Source: Phallusia mammillata (lineage: Eukaryota > Chordata > Ascidiacea > Phlebobranchia > Ascidiidae). From it: a stretch of DNA of 64,000 nt. Location of the stretch: positions 103,255 to 167,254 of the forward strand of contig QLIY01000206.1 of assembly GCA_003260075.1 (NCBI GenBank), given 5' to 3'. Position numbers and translations under genes: made by a program. The notes under the pieces are model-generated. The model saw only the letters and a list, made by a program, of their open reading frames with translations, was not told the origin of the DNA and made no database searches. This document shows positions 33,001 through 47,700 of the stretch, in pieces; position 1 is the stretch's first letter, and each line of letters opens with the position of its first letter.

Positions 33001-36000
33001 GCAAAACGATATACCGAAAGCATCGTTCCAACGAACGTACTCTTCAATTTTCGGAATGCAACCTAAGAAAAGAAATATTAAAAAAACTCTAAAAGTATTT
33101 TTATTGTTTTACAATAGTATTTGCAGCGTACCCCCCCCCCCGAAACGCAGCAAAACGATATACCGAAAGCATCGTTCCAACGAACGTATTCTTCAATTTT
33201 CGGAATGCAACCTAAGAAAAGAAATATTAAAAAAATTCTAAAAGTATTTTTATTGTTTTACAATAGTATTTGCGGCGTGTTCCCTTTAAAAAGTTGACGA
33301 AATTAAAAAGAATATATCTGAACACTGAAAAATACTTAATGATAAAAAAATAATTGTATATAACCCAGAACACATATTTAATGCTGGGATCAGCCCTGAA
33401 GCGTTTATTTAGACCAGCGATCACGACACAACCATATATGTAAAGCGTAGTACTCCATGGAGTATTGAAGGCAAATATTTATAATAGCTCAAACAAAACC
33501 AAACTGTTGGAAAGTATTACAAATCATTGGTGTTCATTACTGTTTGGATTAGCCTTAAAATGATTATGCAGAGCAGCGACAACCGCGGTTCAAATCCCAC
33601 CGCAGGCTATAAATTTTTGTTGCCTATACCTTGTCGTTTGTCAATAGAGACGAAACTATTTCGGTCATCAATCAGCAAAAAGAACTGTGCGGTTTAAAGC
33701 TGAACTTACCAGTTCTGTGTGAGTTGGCTCGTTCGTATATTCCACAATTCAAACACGTGTACCCGCTTCCGTTGGTAGAGTACGTCCCATCAGCGCACGG
33801 TAAACATCGGAAACAGCATGGACTGGGAAGTTGGTTCATAAAGAAACCCGGCATACATGGGGCACTACATACGGACGATGGAGCCTATGGAAAAAACTTA
33901 TGTTAAATAGGGAGTGTCCCTGAACTTGACCCCAACTGGAAGGTCATCATTGTTCTGGAAATAACATTAATATAAGTTGACAGTTTTTAGTCAATTTCTT
34001 TATCTGTTCTGTTAATGTATTGGCTTGACTTTAATGTGTTTTAATGTTTACCTGGTAAAATTGAAAAAAAAACAAATTTTGAAGCACTAGATCTGTTATC
34101 TTACAGAGGAAAAAGGGTCCAAATAGACTTAAATAGCGACTTGCTTTGTCATCACTTATGATGGCATGAGCATTTGTCGAAACGTTTGATAAAAATGCGT
34201 GTCGCTTTTTACGTCTATGTGGGCCGCTATATTAGTCGCTGAACTTTCTGCGTTAACTATACATTGTGTATGTTTCACGATAAACATTATAATATAACAG
34301 TTTGCTGTAAAATTGAAGTATTTAAGTTAAATTCGCTTTTTCTTACCGTTTTTTGATTTTCCGCCCAATAAATAGCACTGTCATTAATCGACCATTTAGG
34401 CTGAGTAGAAATCGAGTAGTTTCCAGCGTGAACGAGTTCAAACTTCGCCAGAGTATGCGAGTGATTGTGATCCGAGTACCAAGCTGGTTTTTGAATGGGT
34501 TTCCAGCTAACAAGTTTGTACGAAGCATTTGGATCTCCATTGCTGTCGAACTTGAACTACAAACACAGTTTGATTTCTATTTTATATTTCTGTTTATTCT
34601 ATTTGAATAAGGATTAACGGCAAAATTGAAAAAAAAATTAACTTTAATTTTTCATTGATTCGAAATTGGAAGATTTTTGTCCAAAATAAAAATTTGATGA
34701 CTGCAGTCGAAAATATGACGTAGCTAAGGTAGTGACGTAAAAATCAAAATAGTTGACATCATAACATTTATGGAAGAGTAAACTTTACGTAAATGCAGAT
34801 TAAACGGGATTTAAAAAATATTTTTCCGTAAAATGTCCAAAATTTAATTTTAATCAAGCTTACGACGTTAGAGCCCTTGAAAAATGCCGAGTTAAATTTT
34901 AAAATATAAACTTTTGTTATGTTGGTTTTATTATGTTTCAAAATTAAGGTAATTTACACAATAATCATTTGGTTAAACTAATTGAATCACCCTGTTGCTA
35001 AGCGTTATGAAAATTTTAGTAGGTAGAGTAAATTATTTGAAAAATTGAAACGCACCAATCACCAACGCAAAGGAAAAAAGGAAAATTAAAAAATTAAAGA
35101 CACTATTTTTTTTTAATATCTAAAAAACGGATTAATATTTGAAAAAGTTCTATCAATACCAAAAGATTGCCATAATACAACGTTTTTTCAAACGTTTTTG
35201 TCAAGGCAGCAATTCTACGACATACTTTTACCACTTTAATCATTTTATTCAGTTTCTTGTGCCCAAAACCTTACTTATAAATTAAAAATCGTATATCAAC
35301 AACCGAAATAAATAGAATGTATAAAACAACAAATCCGACTTGGTAATATTCAACATTAAGACGTTGTTTATGTCAACATAAACCCGCAGTAACATAATCG
35401 ACAGATTGTACAAAAACAAGAATTGTGATTTTTTCGAAACAATAACCACATGACTAAGGTACAGTCCCAAAAAAGAGGTTCCCCCCCCCCCAACATTAAG
35501 ACGTTGTTTATGTCAACATAAACCCGCAGTAACATAATCCACAGATTGTACAAAAACAAGAATTGTGATTTTTTTTGAAACAATAACCACATGACTAAGG
35601 TACAGTCCCAAAAAAGAGGTTCGATTTTTTTTCTTTTTGTGAGAAAAGCCTTAAGAATGTTTTTGTGCAGCTAATAAATGGGCTGGATGAGAGAAAAGTA
35701 AAAGATACGGAATGCGGATGAGTGCAACGTGCCATGCGAGTTACACTCCAATTAAAACTACATTGACTGGCAAACAATACTTACTGCTTTGCTGGCAGGC
35801 TCCTAGTCAAAGGTACAGTAATTATTAAGATGGAAGTGTTGAAAGAAAAATGCAAAAGCTGTAAGTTGGGAGACATAATTCATCAGAAAAAAGATTTTAG
35901 TTTTACTTAATGACATAAATCCTCGCTTTTTGTCTTGGAAACTAAGCTATCTTACATAAAAATGAATTTTTGAAGAAAATTTTATCCGCTACGATAGAAC

Positions 36001-39000
36001 CTTACCTGAAGGTTTTGTCCGGGTGGGTAAAACTCGACTTTTTTCATATAGGCCAGAAGCTGCCATGGTTGTAAAGTGGAAATGTGCGGACACGTTCCAT
36101 TCTAAAAAAACAAAAAAAAATAATTGAGCACTCGAACTAACTCTAAGATATTCTTAAAAAAATTCATTCTCTTTCCCATGACGACCGTAAAGTTTGCTCG
36201 TAATGTAAATGTTTTTCTGGCAATTGGGACAACATAGCGTACAGCGTACAATAACCGCATAAACACAAGCCTTAATTTATAAGCTGTTGCTGCCAGAAAT
36301 AATATCAAGTTTTTTGAGCTCTTCTGGTAAATATTTTTATTCCGTGGTTTCGACGTCCCATACAGGTCGCTTTCTTTAGGGTAAAATCTATTCCGACGTT
36401 TCGACGTCCTATACAGGTCGTCTTCATCAGGTTTTTCCTCGCAATCGCAAGGTTTTGGTAGGTGTTTTCGTTGCGTTGTGACGTGTTTGCGTTTCATTCT
36501 TTTTTCTTTTGTCTTATCTGCACTGTACTAGTCGCATTCAGTGTTATTTACCCTGATGAAGACGACGTCGAGAGGTCGGAATAAAATTACATTTGCCAGA
36601 AGAGCTCTATAAACTTGATAAGCCTTAATTTTCGCACAGTAGCGGAACTACGTCGTAAAATTGAACAAATGTCAAACACAAAAACGTAAAAAATGTCAAA
36701 CATGACGAAATGCCTTGCGGCCGGGAATTTAACAAACTAAATGCCAGTTTCCACGTTGCATTTCGCACATCAGAATAACCTATTTAAGTTCACGCCTATA
36801 GCCTGGAGCAAACGTTTTTATGACGTACAATGGAAGCTTATGACGTCAAAACCGTCAGCGCGCTGCTCTTTAAAATTTCGACATTGGTAAAAATATATAT
36901 CAAAGGGCAAATTTTAAATACCCGAGTTCAAAGTTTAAGCTCTGCAATTTAATTTGTGTACAAATTGAGTCTAAAAATAAAATACTCAACAAGGCACAGC
37001 TTAACATGTGAGGACAGGTTGTAAGAAACGGTTTTATATACAGTAACCCTCAGGTAATCCGGATCTTCGATTAATTCGGACAAACCACGAGGTACAAATG
37101 ATTTATAGTGTGACAAGGCTTGAACTAATCGACATCGGTTAATCCGGATCTTCGCCTAATCCGAACAAATTTTTGGTCCAAACGGGTTCGGATTAATTGA
37201 GGTCACTATATATCAGTTAAATTCATGGTATCAATTCAAACCACTTTTTGCCGACAACTATTAGAACATACCAACCGATATCGTACCCCCTAGCAATTTT
37301 CAAAGATATTATCGAAATTTTGCCTTATATCAAATTTCAAATTTGACCCATATATTGTCGTCGAAATCCTATATCGTGCAGGGAACTACTTTTTTGCCAA
37401 AACTTTGCTTGATATCTTGATTTTCTTTGAATAGATTTTCTTTGCAAAAATCAACACCATTTGAATAGAAATTTCTTTAGTTAAGTCCTGCCCAAAGGTC
37501 AAAAGTGATGCTAACAAGTGTGCAACATTCGTCACATGCAAGTAGCCGATGTTATATTTATCTGAAACTACAAAAAGTACAACTGATTATAGATTGCACA
37601 AAAAGTTCTAATTGACATTTTAAAATTCGCGCTTGAAAGTAGTAAAAAAATAACACGGCCTCCGGGATTTTGACGTAAGTTGGAATTTCGAAGAAATTTG
37701 TCTAATTTTGAAAATGTATGCTTTTGAAGAAACCTTAAGGCGGCGGTAATAATACTTTTTGTGGCAAACGCTTACGCAAACGTCTAGCGAAACCAAAATA
37801 ACAGATTCAGTACATTCGTATTATTAGCATTAAGATATTTGTTCACTCTCATTCGAGTTAACTTTCTAAATTTACTTTACGCGACTTTTGGAATTAAGGG
37901 TCACCTTGTAACTGCTGACTCGCAATCACCTCCAGTAACCCTATATCGAAAACAATCCTAAGTAACCCCAAATCGAACTGACCTCTAGTAACCCGGATTC
38001 GAAACAATTTAAGTTACCCCTTAATCAAACTGACCTCTAGTAACCCGGATCCGAAACGATTGTAAGTAACCTTTAAATCGAACTGACCTCTAGTGACCCG
38101 GTTCCGAAACGATCTTAAGTAACCCCTAAGTCGAACTAACCTCTAGTAACCCGAATCCTTCCACACAGTTCGTAATCTGCTCCAAAGCTTGTGCAATCAC
38201 ATACACAGCAAGATAAACGTTGTAGGTTTTTTCCAGATCATCTCCTGTCCATCCTAAGTAAGCTTTGCCCAAACCATTGTGAGCAAGATCTTCGTTGCCT
38301 GTGCAATTCTCGGCGAAATCTACGTCATAGAAGCATGACGTCACAGCCAATAATTACGTCATTAAAGTCGCCACATCATGATGAATGTTTATAGTAAAGA
38401 TGTTGTAGATAAGTAATAACTTGGAAAGAGCAATGCTGATTATAAATGTCACAAAATGTAAACGAAAATCGAGATATTTGTTTCATTAATTAGAGTGAAA
38501 CTCGCATTTCCATGCCACACTAAGTTAAAAATTTTAAACTTTAAATATTCATGTGTGCGGTAAAACATACGCGGTAATTTTTGTGTAGTCTTTATAAATT
38601 TTGAAAATATAAATCTTTGGCGCTTTCCTTAAGCTCATTTCTTGGTAGATAATTTAGTTTTATGATAAAAAAACAACGCCATTTGCCATATATTTCTTTA
38701 AATTCCGTTCAAAAATTGACTGACAGTCATAAATCCATCAAAAAATGTTTTTACAAACAAATCAATAAAACGGCCACTAGAGGCGCAAACCGTAGCAGCC
38801 CCCTACCTGCGTGATGGTGCCACTTGTCATATTCCCCAGGACAAGTACAAACATCATGGGGGCAGTGACAATTAAAAGACCGCTCCCAAAACTCCTTCAG
38901 AAATGGACTTTTCGGTTGCGACTGTGGGGAAACACCCTCAAGGAAGGTCCGAAATCCCGGCATAGCGCCACCCCGTGTCGCAATCCCCAGTGTCCCTTTA

Positions 39001-42000
39001 AAAATGTCCTCTGTCGAAAAAAATCGAAGTGGTTTAGATTGATTTTAATACAAAGCGTACGTTCACGGTTACAGTATAATTGAATAACAGATTTTAACTT
39101 GTAGCATGTTAAAATACCTCACAAAAAAGAAATTATCCTCTTTACGGCTATGAAAACGTAACTGGATTTGGGGTTTTTGGAATGTTTATTAACATGACAA
39201 ACTAAATTAATAAAAACTGAAAATAAGCTTAAAATATATGGAAATGGTTTGTAAATGTATTTTTTTAGATTTTAACTATTTACTAAAAATCTAATTTATA
39301 ATCCTTAAGGGAAAAGGCTTCATTGGCGGGATAGTTATTTCACTTTGCAGATAGCGAACTGCTTTTTTGTCCCGGCGGTACGAAAAAAACCCGTTAAACT
39401 GTTCACATGAGCCACGGGTGCACATCCACATGGCTATATTAATCAGCTGTGAAAGTTTCATCCAGTCCACTGAACATTCAGTGCCAAAAGTTCATATACA
39501 CAATCCCCTAGGTCAGTGGTTCCCAACCTTTATCGACGAATTCCCCCCTTAACAATTCAAAACATTTTCATTCCTTCCTAATTGACTACATAGTAGATGC
39601 TAAACCAGGGGTGGCAACCTTTGTTACTGTAGGGCCAATTATAAATGTCAAAATTGGATCCCGGGCCGCACATGTGCATAACACAAAGTGATTTTGCTTG
39701 GTTTCTTACCAAATATGCTTAACTACAAGTATAATTCGTATTTGATTCTAGGCACATTTTGCCAGGTCGCAGAAAATTACCATCAGGCGCATTAATCAGT
39801 TCAAAAATATGTAATAATTGGACTCGTTTGCCAGTACTTTTGAAATCCAAGCTTCTCTGCGGGCCGCACAACCTTCAATGAAGGGCCACATGCACCCCTG
39901 TGCTAAACCATACAAAAATCATTTGAAATTGGCTCTTTTATCAACTTCACAGGTTATATTCCCTGAGCTGAAGTGTCAATTTACAAACCACATGTGAAAA
40001 TTAAAGTAAATTCCCGAACCCAATGAAGTTTTAAAACTAAACAATTAATGCCAAAAGTTCGCTTACATAATACCCTAGGTGGTTAATGCAGGATAAAGGC
40101 CCAGTCAATCACTATTTGTGGTAAGACGCAACGTCGAATGGGCAGGAAATAACAGAATCAATAAAAGCAAGGTCATAGAAAGTCGACTTGCATCAGAAAA
40201 CCTCAGGTCGTATGCTCAATTAATCACATTCAGCCAATATGAGTTAAGAGGTCACGATCATGAAGGATAAACCCCGTTAGGAATAGAAAGCGGTCAACCA
40301 GTGGTATTTCGAACCCAGCAGAGGGACTGAGTTTTTGTTAGTGCAGTCTGTCTATTCTGCTGGTTAAATTAAGTGAGCTATTGCTAACCATGCCGTCAAT
40401 ATGTGCACATTGATATTGGTATGTCGCAAACAACGTACTGTTTTGTGCATGGCTGCTGGAAAACGATCAATTTTACAAAAATCGTAGTTTTTTACGATTG
40501 AGGTATAGAAGTGAAAAAAGCATGTTTTTAAAAATCATTTTTACAATTACGCACATTTCAGTCCATAATTTTACTTTTTCATTCTTTTAAATAGCAATTA
40601 ATTTTGATCGTTTTTGTTGACATTTTAAAATGTGATGACCCCTTAACTGAGTGGTTCCCAACCAGGGGGGAATTTTGTAATTTGTGTCACAATATTAATA
40701 TCTTACTGGTTGTCTGTGCTATGTGTTATTGCTGCATTTGCCATATATGAGCTGAGAAAAAGCAAGTTTTTGAAACGATATTTTTGCAAACAAAATTTGT
40801 AGGGGGGAATTAGATTTGAATTAAACAAAGAAACATACGACAGTTTTACAGAGACGGACGTTTTCAAACGTGATCCGAAGAAGGAATGATTATTTTACAT
40901 TCTATGACTGCGGGAGATTCCTTAACATAGATGATTGTTTCAGCCATTGTGTACACGTACAAATTATCTATGTCTATAATCAGGGTTGCCATCGAACCCC
41001 AAAATAAGGACAACTGAAAAACTAGATTTTCATACCAAACAAACAAACGTTTTTGAACAAATCTTTTTTTTTTGCCAGAGACAATTTGTTCCAGCAACCT
41101 CCTTGTTCGTTAAAAAAATACTTCGTCCAACTCACGACAGTTCGGGTCTAGGTTTACTTTTACTTGTAGCAGGGATTTGACTTGTGATTGGTAAAAACAA
41201 GACAAAATAAGGACTCAAGTCAAAAATAAGGACAATTTTTAAGAATCAAGGAAAATACATTTTCTAGGACTTGCCCTTCAAAATAAGGACAAATCTTAGA
41301 AATAAGGGCGGTGTGGCAACGCTGTCTACAATATTGCCAGCCTGCTTGTAAGGAGATAACATAACAAAATTTAAACCTACCTGCTCCTGGTAGTTGTTGT
41401 ACAGTGTTAGAAGTCGCCCATGCTTCACTGGCAATCCAAACTTTCCCGGTGACATTCAAAATTCGAAGTTGTTCTGCTAGCGGAACTAGATGTGTTGCGC
41501 TGATGAAAAGAACGAAAACAGTGGCGTTGTAATCTCGAATTTCCTGAGCAACTTTTCTCAACTGTGCGGTGCTCATCGACTGAAAAACATAAAGATAAAA
41601 TGTTGTTGAAAACATTTGTAAATTTTAGCATCTGCGTAACCTCTGAACAAGTGGTTCTTAATCCATTTTGTCGTTGTTACTCTTATGAAGATCTATATAC
41701 ATTTTATATAAGTTCAACTAAAATTACCAACTATGACGTCACAGAAGGATGGCGTCACGAAATGAAAAATGATAATATGATTACCCCCTATATAAAGTTC
41801 AAAGCACTCGTTTTTAAAAAAACACTGTTTTAAAGGGTTACGTTGTCATAATATTGGTTACTTGCGCAAAATCATGATCCCCCCCCCCGTTTTAAAGGGT
41901 TACGTTGTCATAATATTGGTTACTTGCGCAAAATCAAAAAAATATGACCCAATATCCAAGAATATTTTAGCGGATTTGCCAATAAGTTAACCCGGCACAC

Positions 42001-44744
42001 ATTGTCTTGTACCAATTTAAAATCTCTTTCCCCGGTAAGCAAGAAAAAAGGTTTGTTTTAGATTTTCATTACTTCGATTTAATCTCATGGCGTCCATTAC
42101 AATGTTTACAAGCCCCGTTAACTCATTAGTACTAATTCCACTTTACCAACGAACGGGTGTTTAGATCATGAATTATTTATCAGCTCTGGTTTACGCCAAG
42201 CAACCTGACCTACATCGGATCAGGGCAGAGAAATTAACCGTATAATCCGCAAAATCGAATAATTCTGTATTCCTTCTATTGGTGTTTAGTTTACACAAAA
42301 TATTTCGTCGCTAAAACCTTTGCAGCTTGGAAAAACCTTTAGCTTGTTAAAGACATTATGTAAGCTTGGACCTAATTTGAAATAGTTGGCATCTTAAACC
42401 CAAAAGCTCTTTACTGTTGCTGTAATGATTCTTGCATAATAGTGTCTATGTATCTTTTTATGATTCGGATTTTTAAAGATTTGTTTCATGCTAACAAGCA
42501 TTTGTGCACTGATAATTAACATGATTTAATGGATTTAAACTATAGATGCAATTGTGAAGCTAAACCAACTGTTGCAAGCTTCTAATCGCATTTTGATTTT
42601 GATGTACAAAAGCCGAAGACTTTTTGTTAAGCGTTCTACGGAGTTCTAAGTTTAAAAAGCCCTTATTGCTTCTCATTTGGACAGTTGGCGTTAGCTGGTT
42701 TCTTTATATGGAAAAATACGGTTTCGAATAAAGAGAGAACAGCGGTCTTCTAGAAATAGCTTTGACGAATCTATGGGACCAAAAGGCTTTTAAACCGTGG
42801 TACATTGTATAATCCACATACTTGTTTAAGATAAATTTGTTTACAGGGCTGGATGCGTTTTACGTTCCATGAACAGATTATAACGCAGGGTTCATCTAAC
42901 CTTTGCAACCAAATTGCGGCATGAAGGTGTCTTTATATCCAAGTAACTTACTTGTTAATATAATTTGAACTATCACATTGTTTGTTTTCAATTTGTAATT
43001 TAGCAAAGTTTTAAAATCCAGCCTACATTCACAAATCTGTCTGCTTTCAGACTATTATAGAGATCAATTGCCATGCACCACTATTACTAACAAATATGTT
43101 GGCATACGAAGTCATTAACATTTGGAAATAACAAGTAAATCGCCTAAAAGGATGCCGACCCCTTGGGGGTAAACAACCTGTTACTACTCACCCTTGATAC
43201 ATAAGCCGAGTATTCCACGCAAATCCCAGCTTTAGCCGCTTCTTGCTTCAAGCGGGAAACTCCAGGTCTACCATAATCGTCATCACCAGCCACAGCACCA
43301 ACCCACGTCCAGTTGTGATGTTTCAGAAGTTCAACCATCGCTGTGGCTTGTTCATCGTCGTTTGGGATTGTACGAAAAAATGAACTGCAAAATAAAAAAT
43401 GAGTTTGTGGTCGCGAGTTTAAATCTTATCGGAAGGTTCATAGTACGCTAGGCTTATTGAAGGTGTCATACCGAATCAGCCAGTCGCCAAGCATTCACTG
43501 CCATATGGCAAGGCGTAGGCTAGAAATTTTAGCCTGCGATGGGATTCGAACCTGCGGCAGGAGCCTTTGCGGGTCTCGAGCTCTATTAACTGAGCTACAG
43601 GCTTATGATTTCGACATGGGTGTGTCGTGACGCTGGTCTGCACCGACGCTTCAGTACTGATCTCATAGTAAAATCATAGTACGCCAAGCCTTTCGAACAC
43701 TAAGCATTCCCTCATTGCACGGTTCAGGCCAGTAACATCTAGCTTTTGGTGGGATTTGAACCCACGACAGAAGGCCTTCTGGGACTCGCGCTTGATCAAT
43801 TGAACTACACAGGCCCGGAGGTAAGCCGATCAAAACGCATTTTTTTGCTTCTGTTTTTCGTTATTGAGTAAATATTGTAAAAAAATGTAACAATATTCTA
43901 CAAAAATCACAAAACGCACTCTAAATAAAAGATTTTTTTTGGCACATTTTGATTTTTTAAGCTTGACTTCTGCCAATAATTCAAAGTCATGGAATTTACT
44001 AATGAAAAACCTAAACAATTTATTTCGTTATCGAGTCTTTGGGGATGTTTAAATGACGTACAACAACTTTACAAGGCAACATTTTCTACATCGCAAAACA
44101 AGTTTGTTGAAATCGTGATTTAAATCTCATCCGAACTCCTTGGAAAAATCCGTATTTCTCAGCCGCGCTTTTTACGTGAAGGACAAGTTTTTTTCGAGAA
44201 AAATTTCCAATAAACATCCCTTGGAAGTAGCAGTGACGTAAAAGGGCGATTTCAATCAATCTACTTCGTGTTGATGTCGTAAAAAACGCGCGGCGTTCGA
44301 CAGATCACATAAAACAGGAACGAGAATTATGATACTTGCGACGAAAGAGACAAAATAAATATTAGTTTCACGATGTTAACTGGAACACATGTGATGTATG
44401 CGTGGTTTAGTGCTAATGATTTTCGCAAATTATTTTCAAAGTTTGATTCGACACCAGCGGAATAATTTTGGAAACAAAGATAATGGGTTTCAAAACAGGA
44501 AGAAAATACAAAAACAATGTCCAAAAATGTGATTAGGCAGCTGTATGGTTTAGTAGCAAAACTTTGCGCAAATCCATATTGGTGTAGTTAAAGTCCAACA
44601 GTGGGTATATATTTACGAACCAAACTTAAGAACATTTGTTATTTCTCAAAGTACTAAATTTGACCAGAAAGCGTACCTACAGACAACAATTTCTGTTTTT
44701 TTCACGACAACACATGTCGCTACATGACAACACAATTAGCATCG

Positions 44745-44788
<44 letters not shown>

Positions 44789-47700
44789 CAGCATCAAAAA
44801 TACACCCACAGCAGACCTACGCGCGTGCAGATATTGTGACAAATAATTACGTCGTAGGTGACGTCACAATTACGCCCTTGGGCATCGACGAGGTGCAATG
44901 TTACGAACATAAATATGTGTCATAGTTGAAGTGTGTAAACAGGTGGTGTAGTAAATATATCTTTTTACACGACCACAAAGCAGATTTTTGTCGGATTAAG
45001 TGTTTTGTTATCCCTTACAGGTACACTTAATTTAAACCAGCGTTTTCAACCCTGAGTCCGTGATATTAAATAAGTCCGTGAAAGGATTTCGTGAGTTCGT
45101 GACTACCTCACAAAAAAAATATTTTTCACAAAAATTTCATAACTTCACAAGTTTTTTAGTTGGCAAATAGTTACACATAGTGAGCGGTTTCAAACAGTTT
45201 TATTCCGTCGAAAAAAATATTATATCGGTTTGTGGCTCATTACATGCTACTAAGTTGTACGGTTACAAAAGAATTGTAAGTCTAGTCGGGCTTTTTGGGT
45301 CAGGTTCGGCCTTAGTTTAAATAAAACGGGATTGATTCGGGCCTGAATGTGAACTCGACATATTTTTTGCCGCTTTCAACTAACTTTCGAAAACTGATAT
45401 ATTTTTGAGCCGGGTTTTAGGCTTGCGCTTTCATGTTTTGGCCCTAATTTTGCAATTATTAAAGCTTTTTTTATTGTATAATTCTACAAGTTTAAATAGC
45501 TCTGTGGCCTAAAGTTTGGAAACCACGGCGCTAGAACATATTTTGCTCTCGTTGTTCCTATTTTTCATTCATTAAATTTCCTAAACGCCCCAATTCAGCA
45601 AACCCTAAAAAAAAACAAATAATTTGTTTTTATTTACCCCCAAAATGTGTCAAATCTATTCCTGAGGTGTCAAACATACCACAGGTTAAAGAAAATTGCA
45701 AAACAGCGCAAATCCTAAGAATCTTGAGAACCTTAATCTTACCAAATAAGCGCCTAATAAAGTTGTGCCCCTTAAAATACTCACTTAAATATGGTCTTGT
45801 CGCTGAGTATTCGGCTTGTTGAGGCGTAACTCACTTGAGTGATGTCAAATACACTTAGGATGTTTGAGACAACGATCGACTTTGCAGACTCAGTGGGACC
45901 GACTACAGCAGAAATTGTAGCGTCTGGAATTTAAAACAATGGTTTGATTTGTGACGTAACAATCGATAGACGCGATTTTTGTCAATTTGAAGAATACTAC
46001 AATAAAGCACTAATGTGAATCTAAAATTTTTATCCCCAATAGCCCTAAAATTAAAAGATATATTACAACTTATCAATAAAAAAATAGATAAAAGATTTTG
46101 TAACATTTTAAAGAACTGATGCAAACTGGTTCAATCCAACCAATACAATGTAATTTCAAACTTTTTCCGCGTATTGCGTTTAAAGAATGCCTAAAAAATC
46201 TGAAAATTATAACCTTGATATCGTCGCATCTCGTCAATATGATATTTCGAGACACAAAAAATCCGCGACTTTTAACGCTACATTGGTAAATACTGCAGTC
46301 AGGCAAAACCAGAGGTAGATATTAAGTTCAATTAAAGATCATATTGGCTTATCCCATGCATTTATCCAGGCTGGTGATTTTCCCTTAAATCTGACTGCGC
46401 AAAACAATAAATTTCCATGTGTCTGTGCATACACACAAGCTTCCTGAGTACACTGAGGACCACTATGAGCAAAGTGGACGGGCACACTGTGATCACACAC
46501 CAGTCACGTGAAAATCTATGCTGCATATAAACTGATGTGTGGCCACAGTGTGCACAACTAGTCTTGGCCTTTTGGTGTATTCAGGGAGCAGTTGTGAGTA
46601 CGCCGAGTGACGTGGAAAATTAAAGGCAACATCGTTTGGCGAATACAAAAGTTTCCAAACACAATTCCAAATAACTTGAATGTGTTAAGAAAACCCACAA
46701 AAATTCGATGCTTTTCAAGGTTCATTACTTCAGCATGCCAGTTTAAGAGGCGTGACGTTGAAGCACAATTAAGCGGTTACACGAATAGCCAAGAGTATAG
46801 TTAAAGAGTTTGCAGTTGGTAAAGTTTTTTACTCCAAAGCTACAAAAAATAATGTTCAAAATTATGAGCGACATTATTTTTCAAACACCACCAAATTTCA
46901 CAAGTGGAAAAAGTCACCATATTGATATCTGTATAAGCATCCATTAGCACACCGTTACACTGATAATGTAGCAACAAAAAAGGTGCTTAAGCAACGCAAC
47001 GTTTCAGTAGCATTTATGGCTGGGAATTCTAATTGTGGTAAGCTTAAAGTTGTTAATTACTAACTCCCCCCCCCCTTTCAGTAGCATTTATGGCTGGGAA
47101 TTCTAATTGTGGTAAGCTTAAAGCTGTCAATTACTGACCACAATAAAATGTATCCTGTAGTTTCTACACCTACGCATGCTTGTAAAACGCCTACGCAAGT
47201 TTTAATTGCTATATGCCCTAATTATGTTAGCAATATAATACTAATAGTGGCGTGGGACAGGTAATAACACTGTTGCTAACATATCTACAGTAAAGCAGGC
47301 CTTAACATAACAGTGCCGCATGCCAAGGTATGGAATAGTTACTATTTAGTGGGGTTTACCCCCCCCCCCAGGTAATAACACTGTTGCTAACATATCTACA
47401 GTAAAGCAGGCCTTAAAATAACAGTGCCGCATGCCAAAGTAATAGTTACTATTTAGTGGGATTTGAAACCTATGTGGTCAATGTGATTAAAAACGTAGGG
47501 ATATTTTCATTTTTTGTGGTTAGTGACCTGTAATAACTTATAGTTGCCGCAAAAACACTAGTAAACCAAATGTTCGACGAAAATGCAAATGCATAGCAAG
47601 CAGTGAACTGTGATTAATTGGCTAGATTTCCAAACGTAATTTAACCTTACATATAAACTATTGCTGCCAGGCATAATATCAAGTTTATAGAGCTCTTAGC

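Noticed and set aside
3301-33260. Tandem exon duplication for mutually exclusive splicing
   Set aside because: The repeated exons (3-7 kb, 19.8-20.9 kb, 33 kb) always end or start at a G10/C10 run and most are incomplete, which fits unmerged contig ends better.
36102-36497. 131-codon minus-strand open frame
   Set aside because: It lies mostly in the foldback element and only borders CaSR-like exon 9, whose true frame ends at the acceptor at 36102.
44636-44839. Proline-rich reading frame
   Set aside because: The proline run is only the 41-C tract read as CCC; it lies in a receptor intron and has no other coding signal.
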